Assembly (NCBI GenBank): GCA_028288165.1 | Contig: JAQBOG010000032.1 | Span: 1 to 64,000 of the forward strand | Direction of reading: 5' to 3' | DNA from: Sphingobacteriales bacterium | GTDB lineage: Bacteria > Bacteroidota > Bacteroidia > Sphingobacteriales > Sphingobacteriaceae | DNA length: 64,000 nt | In this document: positions 8,132-15,765 of the stretch, one piece after another | How positions within the stretch are numbered: position 1 is the first letter of the stretch | Layout: each line of letters begins with the position of its first letter | The notes under the pieces: generated by a model | What the model saw: the letters and a program-made list of their open reading frames with translations, nothing else | What the model was told of the DNA's origin: nothing | Databases searched by the model: none | Made by a program: the position numbers and the translations under genes

Positions 8132-8139
8132 TAACTTTG
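8132..8139 (+). promoter_or_regulatory. -7 box of the mutS promoter
   Basis: TAACTTTG is an exact TAnnTTTG match 18 bases upstream of the TTG start at 8158. It overlaps the more upstream in-frame TTG at 8137, so that codon would lie upstream of the transcript. This decides the mutS start. Confidence 0.65.
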
Positions 8140-8157
8140 CGACTTTTCAGAATAGAT

Positions 8158-10767
8158 TTGGCAAAGAGCGAAACAAAAGACACCCCTTTAATGGTGCAGT
8201 ATAATACCATCAAGGCGAAATATCCTGGAGCATTATTATTATTTAGGGTTGGAGATTTTTACGAAACATTTGGGAGTGATGCTGTAAAAGCAGCAGGGAT
8301 ATTAGGCATCGTGTTAACAAAACGAGGGAGCAATAACGGCGTTCCAGTTGAATTGGCCGGTTTTCCGCATCACTCACTCGAAACCTATTTACCAAAACTA
8401 GTGAGAGCTGGTCAGCGGGTGGCAATTTGTGATCAGTTAGAAGATCCGAAAACTACCAAAACGATAGTTAAAAGAGGAGTTACCGAACTGATAACGCCTG
8501 GTGTTTCCTACAGTGATAACATCATCCAACAAAAAACCAATAACTATTTAGCTTCTGTATTTTTTGAAAAGAATCTTTTTGGGGTTGCCTTTCTAGATAT
8601 TTCTACAGGTGAATTTTCTGTGGCACAAGGAAACGCTGATTATATAGACAAGCTTTTACAAAGCTTAAAGCCAAGCGAAGTCATATATCCAAAAAGCCGT
8701 CATCGCGATTTTATTGAAACTTTTGGCGATCGGTTCTACACCTATGAACTGGATGAATGGGCCTACAGCGGCGACTATGCCGAGGAAACCTTATTAAAAC
8801 ATTTTGAAGTTGTTTCATTAAAAGGATTTGGTATTGAAAGGTTAACGCTGGCTATAAAAGCTGCAGGTGTGGCTTTACATTACCTGAATGAAACAGAACA
8901 CCGTAAGCTTCAGCATATCTCTTCTATCGCAAGGATTGAGGAAGACCGTTACATGTGGCTGGATCGTTTCACTATTCGTAATCTGGAATTGATTGGTTCT
9001 GCTAATGAAAATGCAACTTGTTTGGTTGATGTTTTAGATCATACCTGTTCGCCAATGGGAGCACGTTTGCTTAGGCGTTGGATTGTGATGCCTTTAAAGG
9101 AAAAGAAACCAATTGACGAACGTTTAAAAGTTGTAGAATTTTTAGTTGAAGATGAAGAGTTAAGAGAAAAACTCCTGACCGAAATTAAGCAAATAGGTGA
9201 TCTGGAACGTTTAATTTCAAAGATTGGATTGCAAAAAACGAATCCCCGTGAAATAATTCAATTAAAACGGGGTTTATACGCCATTGCAAACTTAAAAACC
9301 TTATGTGAATCTGCTGATAGCTCTGCATTAAAAACAATTGCAGAACAATTAAATCCTTGTGTAAGTATCCGGCAAAAAATTGAAACGGAACTTAACCAAG
9401 AACCTCCTGTAATGCTTATTAAAGGGAGCGTGATTGCAGAAGGTATAGACGAAGAACTCGATAGATTAAGGAAAATAGCTTTTGGTGGCAAAGGATATTT
9501 ATTGGAGATTCAAAAACGAGAAGCCGAAGCAACTGGAATTCCCTCGTTGAAAGTCGCTTTCAATAACGTTTTCGGATATTATCTTGAAGTTACTCATACA
9601 CATAAAGATAAGGTTCCGGCAGAATGGCTCCGCAAGCAAACATTGGTCAATGCAGAGCGATACATCACACCAGAATTAAAGGAATATGAAGAGCAGATTT
9701 TAGGTGCAGAAGAGAAGATTTTTGCACTTGAAACAAAGCTCTACAATGAGTTGGTTTTCGCTTTGGCGGAATATATTAAACCGATTCAATTAAACGCTCA
9801 ATTAGTTGGTCAGCTGGATGTTCTGTTGAATTTCGCGACCATTGCAATCAAGAATTACTATAATAAACCTATTATTGATGAAGGGAATATCATTGATATA
9901 AAAGGCGGTCGGCATCCAGTAATTGAAAAGAATCTTCCACCGGGAACGGAATACATTACCAATGATGTGTTTTTGGATAGTGAAACACAGCAGATTATTA
10001 TTATTACGGGCCCAAATATGGCGGGTAAGTCGGCTTTATTGCGCCAAACCGGTTTAATTGTTTTAATGGCTCAAATGGGATCTTTTGTTCCTGCTAAAGA
10101 AGCGAAGGTTGGTTTGGTTGATAAGATATTCACAAGGGTAGGAGCATCTGATAATTTGTCTTCTGGTGAATCTACTTTCATGGTGGAGATGAATGAAACG
10201 GCCAGTATTCTGAATAATTTATCGGATAAAAGCTTGATTCTTTTAGATGAGATTGGTAGGGGAACAAGTACATACGATGGAATTTCAATCGCTTGGGCAA
10301 TCGCAGAGTATCTGCATAATCATCTCACAGCAAAAGCAAAAACATTATTTGCCACGCATTATCACGAATTGAACGAACTGACAAATAGCTTTAATCGGAT
10401 AAAAAACTTTAATGTAACAGTAAAAGAAGTTGGTAATAAAGTAATTTTCCTTCGTAAACTGGTTCCAGGCGGAAGCGAGCACAGTTTCGGTATACACGTG
10501 GCTAAAATGGCAGGGATGCCCCAAAAGTTGGTTGGTCGTGCACATGAAATTTTAAAACGATTGGAGCAGGAAAGAACTGGTGGAGAGCATATTAAGGACA
10601 GCATCAAAAAAGTTCAGGCACAAGCCTATCAGCTTCAAATGTTTTCTATTGACGACCCAATGTTGGTGAAAATTCGTGATATTTTAAATAATCTAGATGT
10701 GAACACATTGACACCAGTTGAAGCTTTGATGAAATTGGATGAGATTCAGAGGTTGTTGAAGGCGTAG
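8158..10767 (+). CDS. mutS: DNA mismatch repair protein MutS
   Basis: MutS recognises mismatches and small loops in DNA and recruits MutL using ATP. From the TTG start at 8158 it begins [15 protein letters not shown] and is 869 aa, close to the usual length. An in-frame TTG at 8137 is rejected because the -7 promoter box covers it. Visible features are the mismatch-stacking motif F-Y-E (F34/E36) in GDFYETF, the connector, lever and clamp regions, and the Walker A GPNMAGKS near residue 618. [10 protein letters not shown], the Walker [14 protein letters not shown], and ATHYHEL follow. No mutL neighbour is present. A decayed copy of part of this gene lies 1.5 kb upstream. Confidence 0.97.
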   Translation: MAKSETKDTPLMVQYNTIKAKYPGALLLFRVGDFYETFGSDAVKAAGILGIVLTKRGSNNGVPVELAGFPHHSLETYLPKLVRAGQRVAICDQLEDPKTTKTIVKRGVTELITPGVSYSDNIIQQKTNNYLASVFFEKNLFGVAFLDISTGEFSVAQGNADYIDKLLQSLKPSEVIYPKSRHRDFIETFGDRFYTYELDEWAYSGDYAEETLLKHFEVVSLKGFGIERLTLAIKAAGVALHYLNETEHRKLQHISSIARIEEDRYMWLDRFTIRNLELIGSANENATCLVDVLDHTCSPMGARLLRRWIVMPLKEKKPIDERLKVVEFLVEDEELREKLLTEIKQIGDLERLISKIGLQKTNPREIIQLKRGLYAIANLKTLCESADSSALKTIAEQLNPCVSIRQKIETELNQEPPVMLIKGSVIAEGIDEELDRLRKIAFGGKGYLLEIQKREAEATGIPSLKVAFNNVFGYYLEVTHTHKDKVPAEWLRKQTLVNAERYITPELKEYEEQILGAEEKIFALETKLYNELVFALAEYIKPIQLNAQLVGQLDVLLNFATIAIKNYYNKPIIDEGNIIDIKGGRHPVIEKNLPPGTEYITNDVFLDSETQQIIIITGPNMAGKSALLRQTGLIVLMAQMGSFVPAKEAKVGLVDKIFTRVGASDNLSSGESTFMVEMNETASILNNLSDKSLILLDEIGRGTSTYDGISIAWAIAEYLHNHLTAKAKTLFATHYHELNELTNSFNRIKNFNVTVKEVGNKVIFLRKLVPGGSEHSFGIHVAKMAGMPQKLVGRAHEILKRLEQERTGGEHIKDSIKKVQAQAYQLQMFSIDDPMLVKIRDILNNLDVNTLTPVEALMKLDEIQRLLKA

Positions 10768-10873
10768 ATTTGAATTTGCCAATAATAATTGAATGAGCTT
10801 AGAAGCAGCCATTTTTTGATTACATACATGAATTCTGTTCTTGCCTTTTAAATATTATTATAGGATAATTGCT

Positions 10874-10881
10874 TATTTTTG
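10874..10881 (+). promoter_or_regulatory. -7 box before the nucleotidyltransferase pair
   Basis: TATTTTTG matches TAnnTTTG exactly and sits 16 bases upstream of the ATG at 10898. The -33 box is not clear. Confidence 0.5.
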
Positions 10882-10897
10882 ACATAGGCACAGATTT

Positions 10898-11104
10898 ATG
10901 AAGACTACTGCAAGAAAAATGGCGATGGTGGTTAACCAGGTAAGAATGGAGGATGAAGATTCTCTCGATCTTATTTTTTGGTTGAGTAAGGATGCATCTG
11001 AAAGACTTAAAGAGGTTTCCAGACTACGGAGAGATTACTTTACCTGGCTTAACGGTTCATTCCCGAAGAAAATCGAAAAGGTAATTAATAAACGGCCTTT
11101 ATGA
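10898..11104 (+). CDS. Small partner protein of the nucleotidyltransferase
   Basis: A 68-residue basic protein with no recognised domain. It overlaps the downstream nucleotidyltransferase by the ATGA tetranucleotide at 11101-11104, so the two are translationally coupled. Small proteins placed this way before DUF6036/AbiEii-like nucleotidyltransferases often form toxin-antitoxin-like pairs. That role is inferred from context only. Confidence 0.6.
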   Translation: MKTTARKMAMVVNQVRMEDEDSLDLIFWLSKDASERLKEVSRLRRDYFTWLNGSFPKKIEKVINKRPL

Positions 11105-11556
11105 TATTTGAGCCTGATTTCATTGATTTCATTGATTTACTTAACAAGCATCAAGTTGAATACATGGTGGTTGGTGCTCATGCCTTAGCATTTCATGGTA
11201 GACCAAGACACACAGGAGATCTGGATATTTGGATCCGGCCTAGTGTGGAAAATGCGTCTAAATTGGTGGATACTATAAATGACTTTGGTTTTGGTTCATT
11301 GGGTCTTAAAGTCGAAGATTTTATAAAGGAGAATTATGTAACACAGCTGGGATATCCGCCCTTGAGAATTGATATTCTAAATTCTATTTCAGGAGTCTTT
11401 TTTGAAGAAGCTTACGTGCATAGAATTAATGGAGAAATTGAAGGAATGCCGATAAGCTTTATTAGTGTCCAAGATTTTATTGAAAACAAAAAGGCTTCTG
11501 GAAGAACTAAGGATCTTTCTGATCTTGAATTGTTGAACAAATCTAAGAAAAAGTAA
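11101..11556 (+). CDS. Nucleotidyltransferase-fold protein (DUF6036/AbiEii-like)
   Basis: A 151-residue protein of the polymerase-beta nucleotidyltransferase superfamily. VVGAHALAFHGRPRHTGDLDIWI (residues about 19-41) contains the glycine-rich entry and the D-x-D metal-binding pair of the active site. The terminal GRTKDLSDLELL is the common end motif of this group. Members include antitoxin-like and toxin-like enzymes that transfer nucleotides to RNA or protein. It is coupled by ATGA overlap with the 68-residue protein upstream, which supports a two-gene module. The substrate cannot be read from sequence. Confidence 0.8.
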   Translation: MIFEPDFIDFIDLLNKHQVEYMVVGAHALAFHGRPRHTGDLDIWIRPSVENASKLVDTINDFGFGSLGLKVEDFIKENYVTQLGYPPLRIDILNSISGVFFEEAYVHRINGEIEGMPISFISVQDFIENKKASGRTKDLSDLELLNKSKKK

Positions 11557-11585
11557 ATTAGCCAATCCTTTATCGCTATTCAATC

Positions 11586-12209
11586 TCAATCTTCAAACAC
11601 CTCATCCAAATTCAACTCAAATCCAGGAAGTACACTTGAGGTTATTATTTCACTCAATGTAAATAGTTTTGAAGGCTGGTATTTGCCGTTATCGTCAAGT
11701 GTATATTTCAAGAAAGTTTTTACCGATGGACTGATAATCCAGTATTCCTTAACGCCAAACTCTTCATAAACGATGTACTTGTTAAGTAACTCCTTTTTGT
11801 TATTGTCAGGTGATAAAATTTCAACTACAAGGTCTGGAGCACCAATGCAACCTCTATCGTCGAGTTTACTCTGATCGCAGATTACGCAGATATCTGGTTG
11901 CAATACGGTATAAATGTCTTTATCAGCGAAGCTTTCTTTAGGGAAACGCACATCAAACGGTGCTGTATAAACCTTGCAAGGCTTGTTCTTTAAAAAGGTA
12001 AATAGTGCACCTGATACCTGAATTGATACTTCTTGATGTATTCTCGACGGGGCGGGGCTCATTTTAAAAATTTGCCCTTTGATAAGTTCTACACGCTCGT
12101 CAAATAGCCACGTTAGGTAATTGGCATAGCTATATGTTAGTGAAGCATCAATGTCTTCAAAAGATAAAATTTCCTTTTCTTCGTGATCTGTTGCGTACGA
12201 CTTAGCCAT
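11586..12209 (-). CDS. Uma2 family (DUF820) restriction-endonuclease-fold protein
   Basis: A 207-residue PD-(D/E)XK-fold protein. VELIKGQIFKMSPAPSRIHQ, VLQPDICVIC, GAPDLVVEILSPD and the following KYIVYEEFGVKEYWII are the ordered Uma2 motifs, including the catalytic D, E and K positions (PDLVVEILS..K). The family is widespread in cyanobacteria and Bacteroidota, often next to mobile DNA; its biological role is unsettled. It is convergent with the nucleotidyltransferase and transcribed from its own TAnnTTTG promoter. Confidence 0.85.
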   Translation of the reverse strand: MAKSYATDHEEKEILSFEDIDASLTYSYANYLTWLFDERVELIKGQIFKMSPAPSRIHQEVSIQVSGALFTFLKNKPCKVYTAPFDVRFPKESFADKDIYTVLQPDICVICDQSKLDDRGCIGAPDLVVEILSPDNNKKELLNKYIVYEEFGVKEYWIISPSVKTFLKYTLDDNGKYQPSKLFTLSEIITSSVLPGFELNLDEVFED

Positions 12210-12225
12210 TTTATTTGATTGTAAA

Positions 12226-12233
12226 CAAATATA
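12226..12233 (-). promoter_or_regulatory. -7 box of the Uma2 gene
   Basis: The minus strand reads TATATTTG, an exact TAnnTTTG match 17 bases upstream of the ATG at 12209. Confidence 0.5.
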
Positions 12234-12311
12234 ATCAATTCGGTCCGGTCATTACATAGATAATTAGGTGAAGCATAAGCACATGTGCTTTATTACAACC
12301 TGTATTGTTTT

Positions 12312-12319
12312 TAAGTTTG
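12312..12319 (+). promoter_or_regulatory. Candidate distal proBA -7 box
   Basis: TAAGTTTG matches TAnnTTTG. If used, the proB transcript would carry a leader of about 185 nt containing the hairpin repeat at 12325-12409. A second exact box lies much nearer the gene. Confidence 0.4.
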
Positions 12320-12324
12320 CCAAG

Positions 12325-12409
12325 TGCGTTAGGGATTGTAATGGAAATCCTTTTTGCCTTCTCCAGGCAAAAAGATTGCAATGAAAAGCCCGCTCGAACG
12401 CCCAAAAAT
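12325..12409 (+). repeat. Dispersed hairpin repeat, copy A
   Basis: It shares AAATCCTTTTTGCC and GGCAAAAAGATTGCAATGAA, then AGCCCGC.CGAAC.CCCAAAAA, with copy B at 58724-58826. The core folds as CTTTTTGCC (12350-12358), a 7-nt loop, then GGCAAAAAG (12366-12374). A 63-codon frame across it is not a gene. The element resembles the REP-like intergenic repeats of Bacteroidota (inference). Confidence 0.75.
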
Positions 12410-12485
12410 AGATTTTATCAATTATACGATCCGCTTTGCGAATATCCTATTTCAACAAAAATCTATGATTTGCCCACTGATTTTA

Positions 12486-12493
12486 TAGATTTG
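12486..12493 (+). promoter_or_regulatory. Proximal proBA -7 box
   Basis: TAGATTTG matches TAnnTTTG and is 19 bases upstream of the TTG start at 12513. It is overlapped by the right arm of an inverted repeat, AAATCTAT (12459-12466) and ATAGATTT (12485-12492), which could be an operator. Confidence 0.55.
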
Positions 12494-12512
12494 TGATTTT
12501 AGATAAATACCC

Positions 12513-13547
12513 TTGGCAAAACCTATACTCGTTTTAAAATTCGGAACAGCTTCCATCACCAATAAAACGGGTGAACTGGATGAAACTGTGATTAAAGATA
12601 TCGCTAAACAGGTGGCGATTTTACACTCAAAGTATCATATTGTTCTTGTTTCTTCTGGTGCAGTAGCGGCTGGAAAGCGTTTTCTGAAAAACTATTCAGG
12701 AACCTTGAGTGAACGTAAAGCAGCAGCTTCGGTTGGTAATCCGCTATTATTAAATACTTATTCGCAATACTTTTTACCTTACGGGATATCCATCGCTCAA
12801 AGTTTGTGTGAACGACATCATTTCTCTAATCGCAGTCAGTTTTTGCAATTAAAGAAAACCTACGAGGAGCTTTGGGCAAATGACATCATTCCGATAGCGA
12901 ATGAAAACGACGTGGTGAGCAACCTGGAATTAAAGTTTTCTGATAACGATGAGTTGGCCACGCTGATTGCTGTTGGATTTGGTGCTTCCTTATTACTATT
13001 GTGTACTTCTGTTCCAGGAGTATTAGATAAAGAAGGAATGATTATATCGCAGTTAGATACTTCTGATCGTGATGTACTGCAATTGGCCAATAAGGAAAAA
13101 TCAGCCTCAGGACTTGGTGGAATGACATCTAAACTTACTTTTGCCCGCTTAGCGAATCAGATGGGTATCAAAGTGGTTATATTTGGAATAAAGACAAGCG
13201 ACGGGATTATCCAGGCGATAGAGGATAAAACCGGAACCGTTTGCTTACCGCAGGAATGTAATATATCTGCCCGTAAGAAATGGTTAGCCAGCGGAAGTTT
13301 GGTTACAGGCAGAGTTCAGGTAGATGCTGGGGCACATAAAGCTCTCAAGAACCGACATAGTTTATTAGCTGTGGGGATTAAAAAAGTGCTAGAGAGTTTT
13401 GAAATTGGAGAAGTAATAGAAATTTTAGATGAAAAGAATATTGCCATCGCGGTAGCTAAATCAAAAATTTCTTCCAAAGTTTTAAAAGAAAGTCTTAAAG
13501 TAAAAGATCTGGAAGTAGCACATGCAGATCACATAGTATTATTGTAA
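12513..13547 (+). CDS. proB: Glutamate 5-kinase
   Basis: Phosphorylates glutamate, the first committed step of proline synthesis. It begins at a TTG codon (MAKPILVLKFGTASIT), since no ATG fits. The amino-acid kinase domain is visible in LVSSGAVAAGK, IAQSLCERHH, NENDVV and GLGGMTSKL. The C-terminal part from about residue 250 (WLASGSLVTGRVQVDAGA) is a PUA domain, giving the usual 344-residue length with feedback-inhibition architecture. proA starts 4 bp after the stop, so the two form an operon. Confidence 0.95.
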   Translation: MAKPILVLKFGTASITNKTGELDETVIKDIAKQVAILHSKYHIVLVSSGAVAAGKRFLKNYSGTLSERKAAASVGNPLLLNTYSQYFLPYGISIAQSLCERHHFSNRSQFLQLKKTYEELWANDIIPIANENDVVSNLELKFSDNDELATLIAVGFGASLLLLCTSVPGVLDKEGMIISQLDTSDRDVLQLANKEKSASGLGGMTSKLTFARLANQMGIKVVIFGIKTSDGIIQAIEDKTGTVCLPQECNISARKKWLASGSLVTGRVQVDAGAHKALKNRHSLLAVGIKKVLESFEIGEVIEILDEKNIAIAVAKSKISSKVLKESLKVKDLEVAHADHIVLL

Positions 13548-13551
13548 TTGT

Positions 13552-14799
13552 ATGGAAACCATTCAACCATTATTAGAGCAAGCTGCAAAAGCCTCTCGGA
13601 TTATCAGACGTGTGTCTGACGATGATCGTAAACGTTTATTAGAAGTAATTGCTGTTGGTATTAAAGAAAACAGCGAAAAAATTATTGCAGAGAACAAAAA
13701 AGATCTAGACAGGATGCCTGATACGGATCCCAAAAAAGATCGTTTACTGCTTAATACTGCCCGTATTGATGATTTGGTTACCAGTTTAATTGACATTGCT
13801 AACCTTCCTGATCCAACAAATCAGGTTCAGGTTGATAAAACAATGCCGAATGGTTTACATATACAAAAGAAGTCTGTTCCGCTTGGTGTTGTTGGCGTGA
13901 TCTACGAATCAAGACCAAATGTAACGGTTGATGTGGCAGCTTTATGTTTACGTTCGGGAAACGTATGTGTGCTGCGAGGTGGTACAGACGCTTTTTATTC
14001 GAATACGATATTGGTATCAATAATCCAAGATGCTTTAAAACAATTGGATTTGGATGTAAACATTGTTCAGTTGTTGCCTACAGATCGTAAATACATGCCC
14101 GAGTTTTTGTCCGCAAAACAATATGTCGATATATTAATTCCTCGAGGTTCCCAACAATTAATTGATTATGTACGAGAGCATGCTGATGTTCCTGTAATTG
14201 AGACGGGTGCCGGTGTTTGCCATACGTATGTTGAACAAACTGCTGATCTTCAAAGCGCTGCGGAAATTGTTACCAATGCAAAAGTTACACGCCCGTCAGT
14301 ATGCAATGCGTTGGATACTGTTTTGGTTGACAATACAGTTGCCACGCCCTTTTTAAGCTTATTAGCTCCAATGTTAACGAATTTCAATGTTGAGATTTTT
14401 GCTGATGAGCCTAGTTTTAAGATTTTAAGCGGCCTTGAGTATCCTTACTTAGTAGCTGCTAGCGAGGAAGATTTCGGACGAGAGTTTTTAGATTTTAAAT
14501 GCTCGATCAAAACGGTCGAAAACGCAGATGAAGCTCTAGATCATATTGCAAAATATTCTTCGAAACATTCCGAAGCAATCGTTTCTAAAAACGCTGAAAT
14601 ATGTGAGCGTTTTTTAAATGAAGTAGATGCAGCTGCGGTTTACACGAATGCAAGTACTCGTTTTACTGATGGAGGTGTATTCGGTTTAGGTGCTGAAATT
14701 GGAATCTCAACGCAAAAACTTCATGCTCGTGGGCCGTTTGCTCTAGAAAAGTTAGTAACAGAGAAATGGTTTGTGAAAGGTGAGGGGCAAGTGCGTTGA
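13552..14799 (+). CDS. proA: Glutamate-5-semialdehyde dehydrogenase (gamma-glutamyl phosphate reductase)
   Basis: Reduces gamma-glutamyl phosphate with NADPH to glutamate semialdehyde, the second step to proline. It has 415 residues, standard for ProA. Family stretches seen are GVVGVIYESRPNVT, LRSGNVCVLRGG, LIPRGSQQLIDYV, and PVIETGAGVCHTYV. The catalytic cysteine lies in TRPSVCNALDT near residue 251. It follows proB by 4 bp. A 7-bp tandem repeat begins at the base after its stop codon. Confidence 0.96.
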   Translation: METIQPLLEQAAKASRIIRRVSDDDRKRLLEVIAVGIKENSEKIIAENKKDLDRMPDTDPKKDRLLLNTARIDDLVTSLIDIANLPDPTNQVQVDKTMPNGLHIQKKSVPLGVVGVIYESRPNVTVDVAALCLRSGNVCVLRGGTDAFYSNTILVSIIQDALKQLDLDVNIVQLLPTDRKYMPEFLSAKQYVDILIPRGSQQLIDYVREHADVPVIETGAGVCHTYVEQTADLQSAAEIVTNAKVTRPSVCNALDTVLVDNTVATPFLSLLAPMLTNFNVEIFADEPSFKILSGLEYPYLVAASEEDFGREFLDFKCSIKTVENADEALDHIAKYSSKHSEAIVSKNAEICERFLNEVDAAAVYTNASTRFTDGGVFGLGAEIGISTQKLHARGPFALEKLVTEKWFVKGEGQVR

Positions 14800-14940
14800 G
14801 TTGTGAGTTGTGAGTTGTGAGGTGTGAGTTGTGAGTTGTGAGTCGGAAAGACCGGAAGTCGGAAAGACTGGAAGTCGGAAAGTCTGTAAGTCGGAAAGCC
14901 GAATGTTAGAAAGTCCAAGGGACTGGAAGTTCGAAAGTTG
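14800..14940. repeat. Low-complexity tandem repeats after proA
   Basis: Six 7-bp units GTTGTGA (14800-14841, one unit GGTGTGA). Then come 16-bp units of GTCGGAAAGACCGGAA type (14842, 14858, 14874 and a degenerate one from 14890). The word GGAAGTCGGAAAG recurs at 29815-29845. The remainder to 15089 holds AT-rich words such as ACTTAGAACTTAATAC and no gene. Confidence 0.85.
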
Positions 14941-15089
14941 GAAAACCGGGAAAGGGCAGAGGTTTATGGTGAGCTTTCGGTTTATAACCTTCCAAAACGA
15001 CTGACGTAAAATGTAATGATTTACCTGGTTCTTAACTTAGAACTTAATACTTTATTAATACTTAGAACCTAGTACTTTAACTATCGTTT

Positions 15090-15638
15090 ATGCGGAAAAA
15101 GCAGTTTTTTTCAGTACTCTCTATTGTTCTACTTTCTGTATTCCTGCTTTCATCCTGTAAATCAAAAAAGGTTTTAACAGATGCCAGAGATCTTAGAAAC
15201 AAACCCAGGATTACGGGAAGTGTTAAAGAACGTTATTCAGTTATCTTGAACGTTCCAGAACGGGAAATCAAAAATGATAGGCTTTACCGGTTTGTAGATG
15301 AATGGATGGGAACCCCTCATCGCCTTGGAGGGATGGATAAAAAAGGGATTGATTGTTCTGGATTGACAACCATACTTGAGAGAGAGATCTATAACAAAAG
15401 CTTACCACGTTCAGCTAAAGAAATGGCTGGTCAGGTTAAACGGAAGTTCGAAGAAGATTTAGAGGAAGGCGATCTGGTTTTCTTCGATTTTGAGGGTCAG
15501 AAATTTAGTCACGTGGGCGTATACCTTCGGAATAATAAATTCGTTCATACATCAACAAGCAAAGGGGTAATTATCAGTGATTTAAAAGATCCTTGGTATT
15601 ATAAATATTTTTCGAGAGCTGGAAGTGTTAAATTATAA
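15090..15638 (+). CDS. NlpC/P60 cell-wall peptidase, lipoprotein
   Basis: Probably cleaves peptide bonds in peptidoglycan stems (gamma-D-Glu to diaminopimelate type) in the periplasm. Residues 1-23 form a signal peptide ending in the lipobox LLSSC. The NlpC/P60 domain covers about residues 60-180. The catalytic Cys is in GIDCSG (about 89), and the histidines are in FSHVGVYL (about 140) and FVHTSTSKG (about 152). The length (182 aa) suits a single-domain Spr-like enzyme. The next gene starts within its stop codon (TAATG), suggesting coupling. Confidence 0.9.
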   Translation: MRKKQFFSVLSIVLLSVFLLSSCKSKKVLTDARDLRNKPRITGSVKERYSVILNVPEREIKNDRLYRFVDEWMGTPHRLGGMDKKGIDCSGLTTILEREIYNKSLPRSAKEMAGQVKRKFEEDLEEGDLVFFDFEGQKFSHVGVYLRNNKFVHTSTSKGVIISDLKDPWYYKYFSRAGSVKL

Positions 15639-15763
15639 TGATGACCAAGCCTAAATCTGATTATTCTTTCTGGACGAAATATAAACGCTTTGCAGGTACT
15701 GAAATACTTCTTTATGTGATTATGGTTATTGGAATTATTTTGGGAATACTATTATTTTCTTAA
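15638..15763 (+). CDS. 41-residue single-span membrane peptide
   Basis: A small frame starting ATGATG that overlaps the stop of the NlpC gene by one base. It encodes a charged N-terminus (SDYSFWTKYKRF) and then one hydrophobic helix (ILLYVIMVIGIILGILLFS). It stops 2 bases before the convergent DUF3857 gene ends. TAATG coupling, the clean topology and tight packing argue that it is translated. Function unknown; it may be a partner of the hydrolase. Confidence 0.6.
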   Translation: MMTKPKSDYSFWTKYKRFAGTEILLYVIMVIGIILGILLFS

Positions 15764-15765
15764 TA

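Noticed and set aside
8137-8157. Upstream TTG start for mutS
   Set aside because: It overlaps the exact -7 box TAACTTTG (8132-8139), so it would not be transcribed, and the added residues are atypical for MutS.
12305-12496. 63-codon plus-strand frame upstream of proB
   Set aside because: Most of it is the dispersed hairpin repeat (copy A); it has no ribosome site or family match.
14800-14940. Possible CRISPR array in the tandem repeats after proA
   Set aside because: Units are 7 and 16 bp and directly abutting, with no unique spacers and no cas genes in the window.
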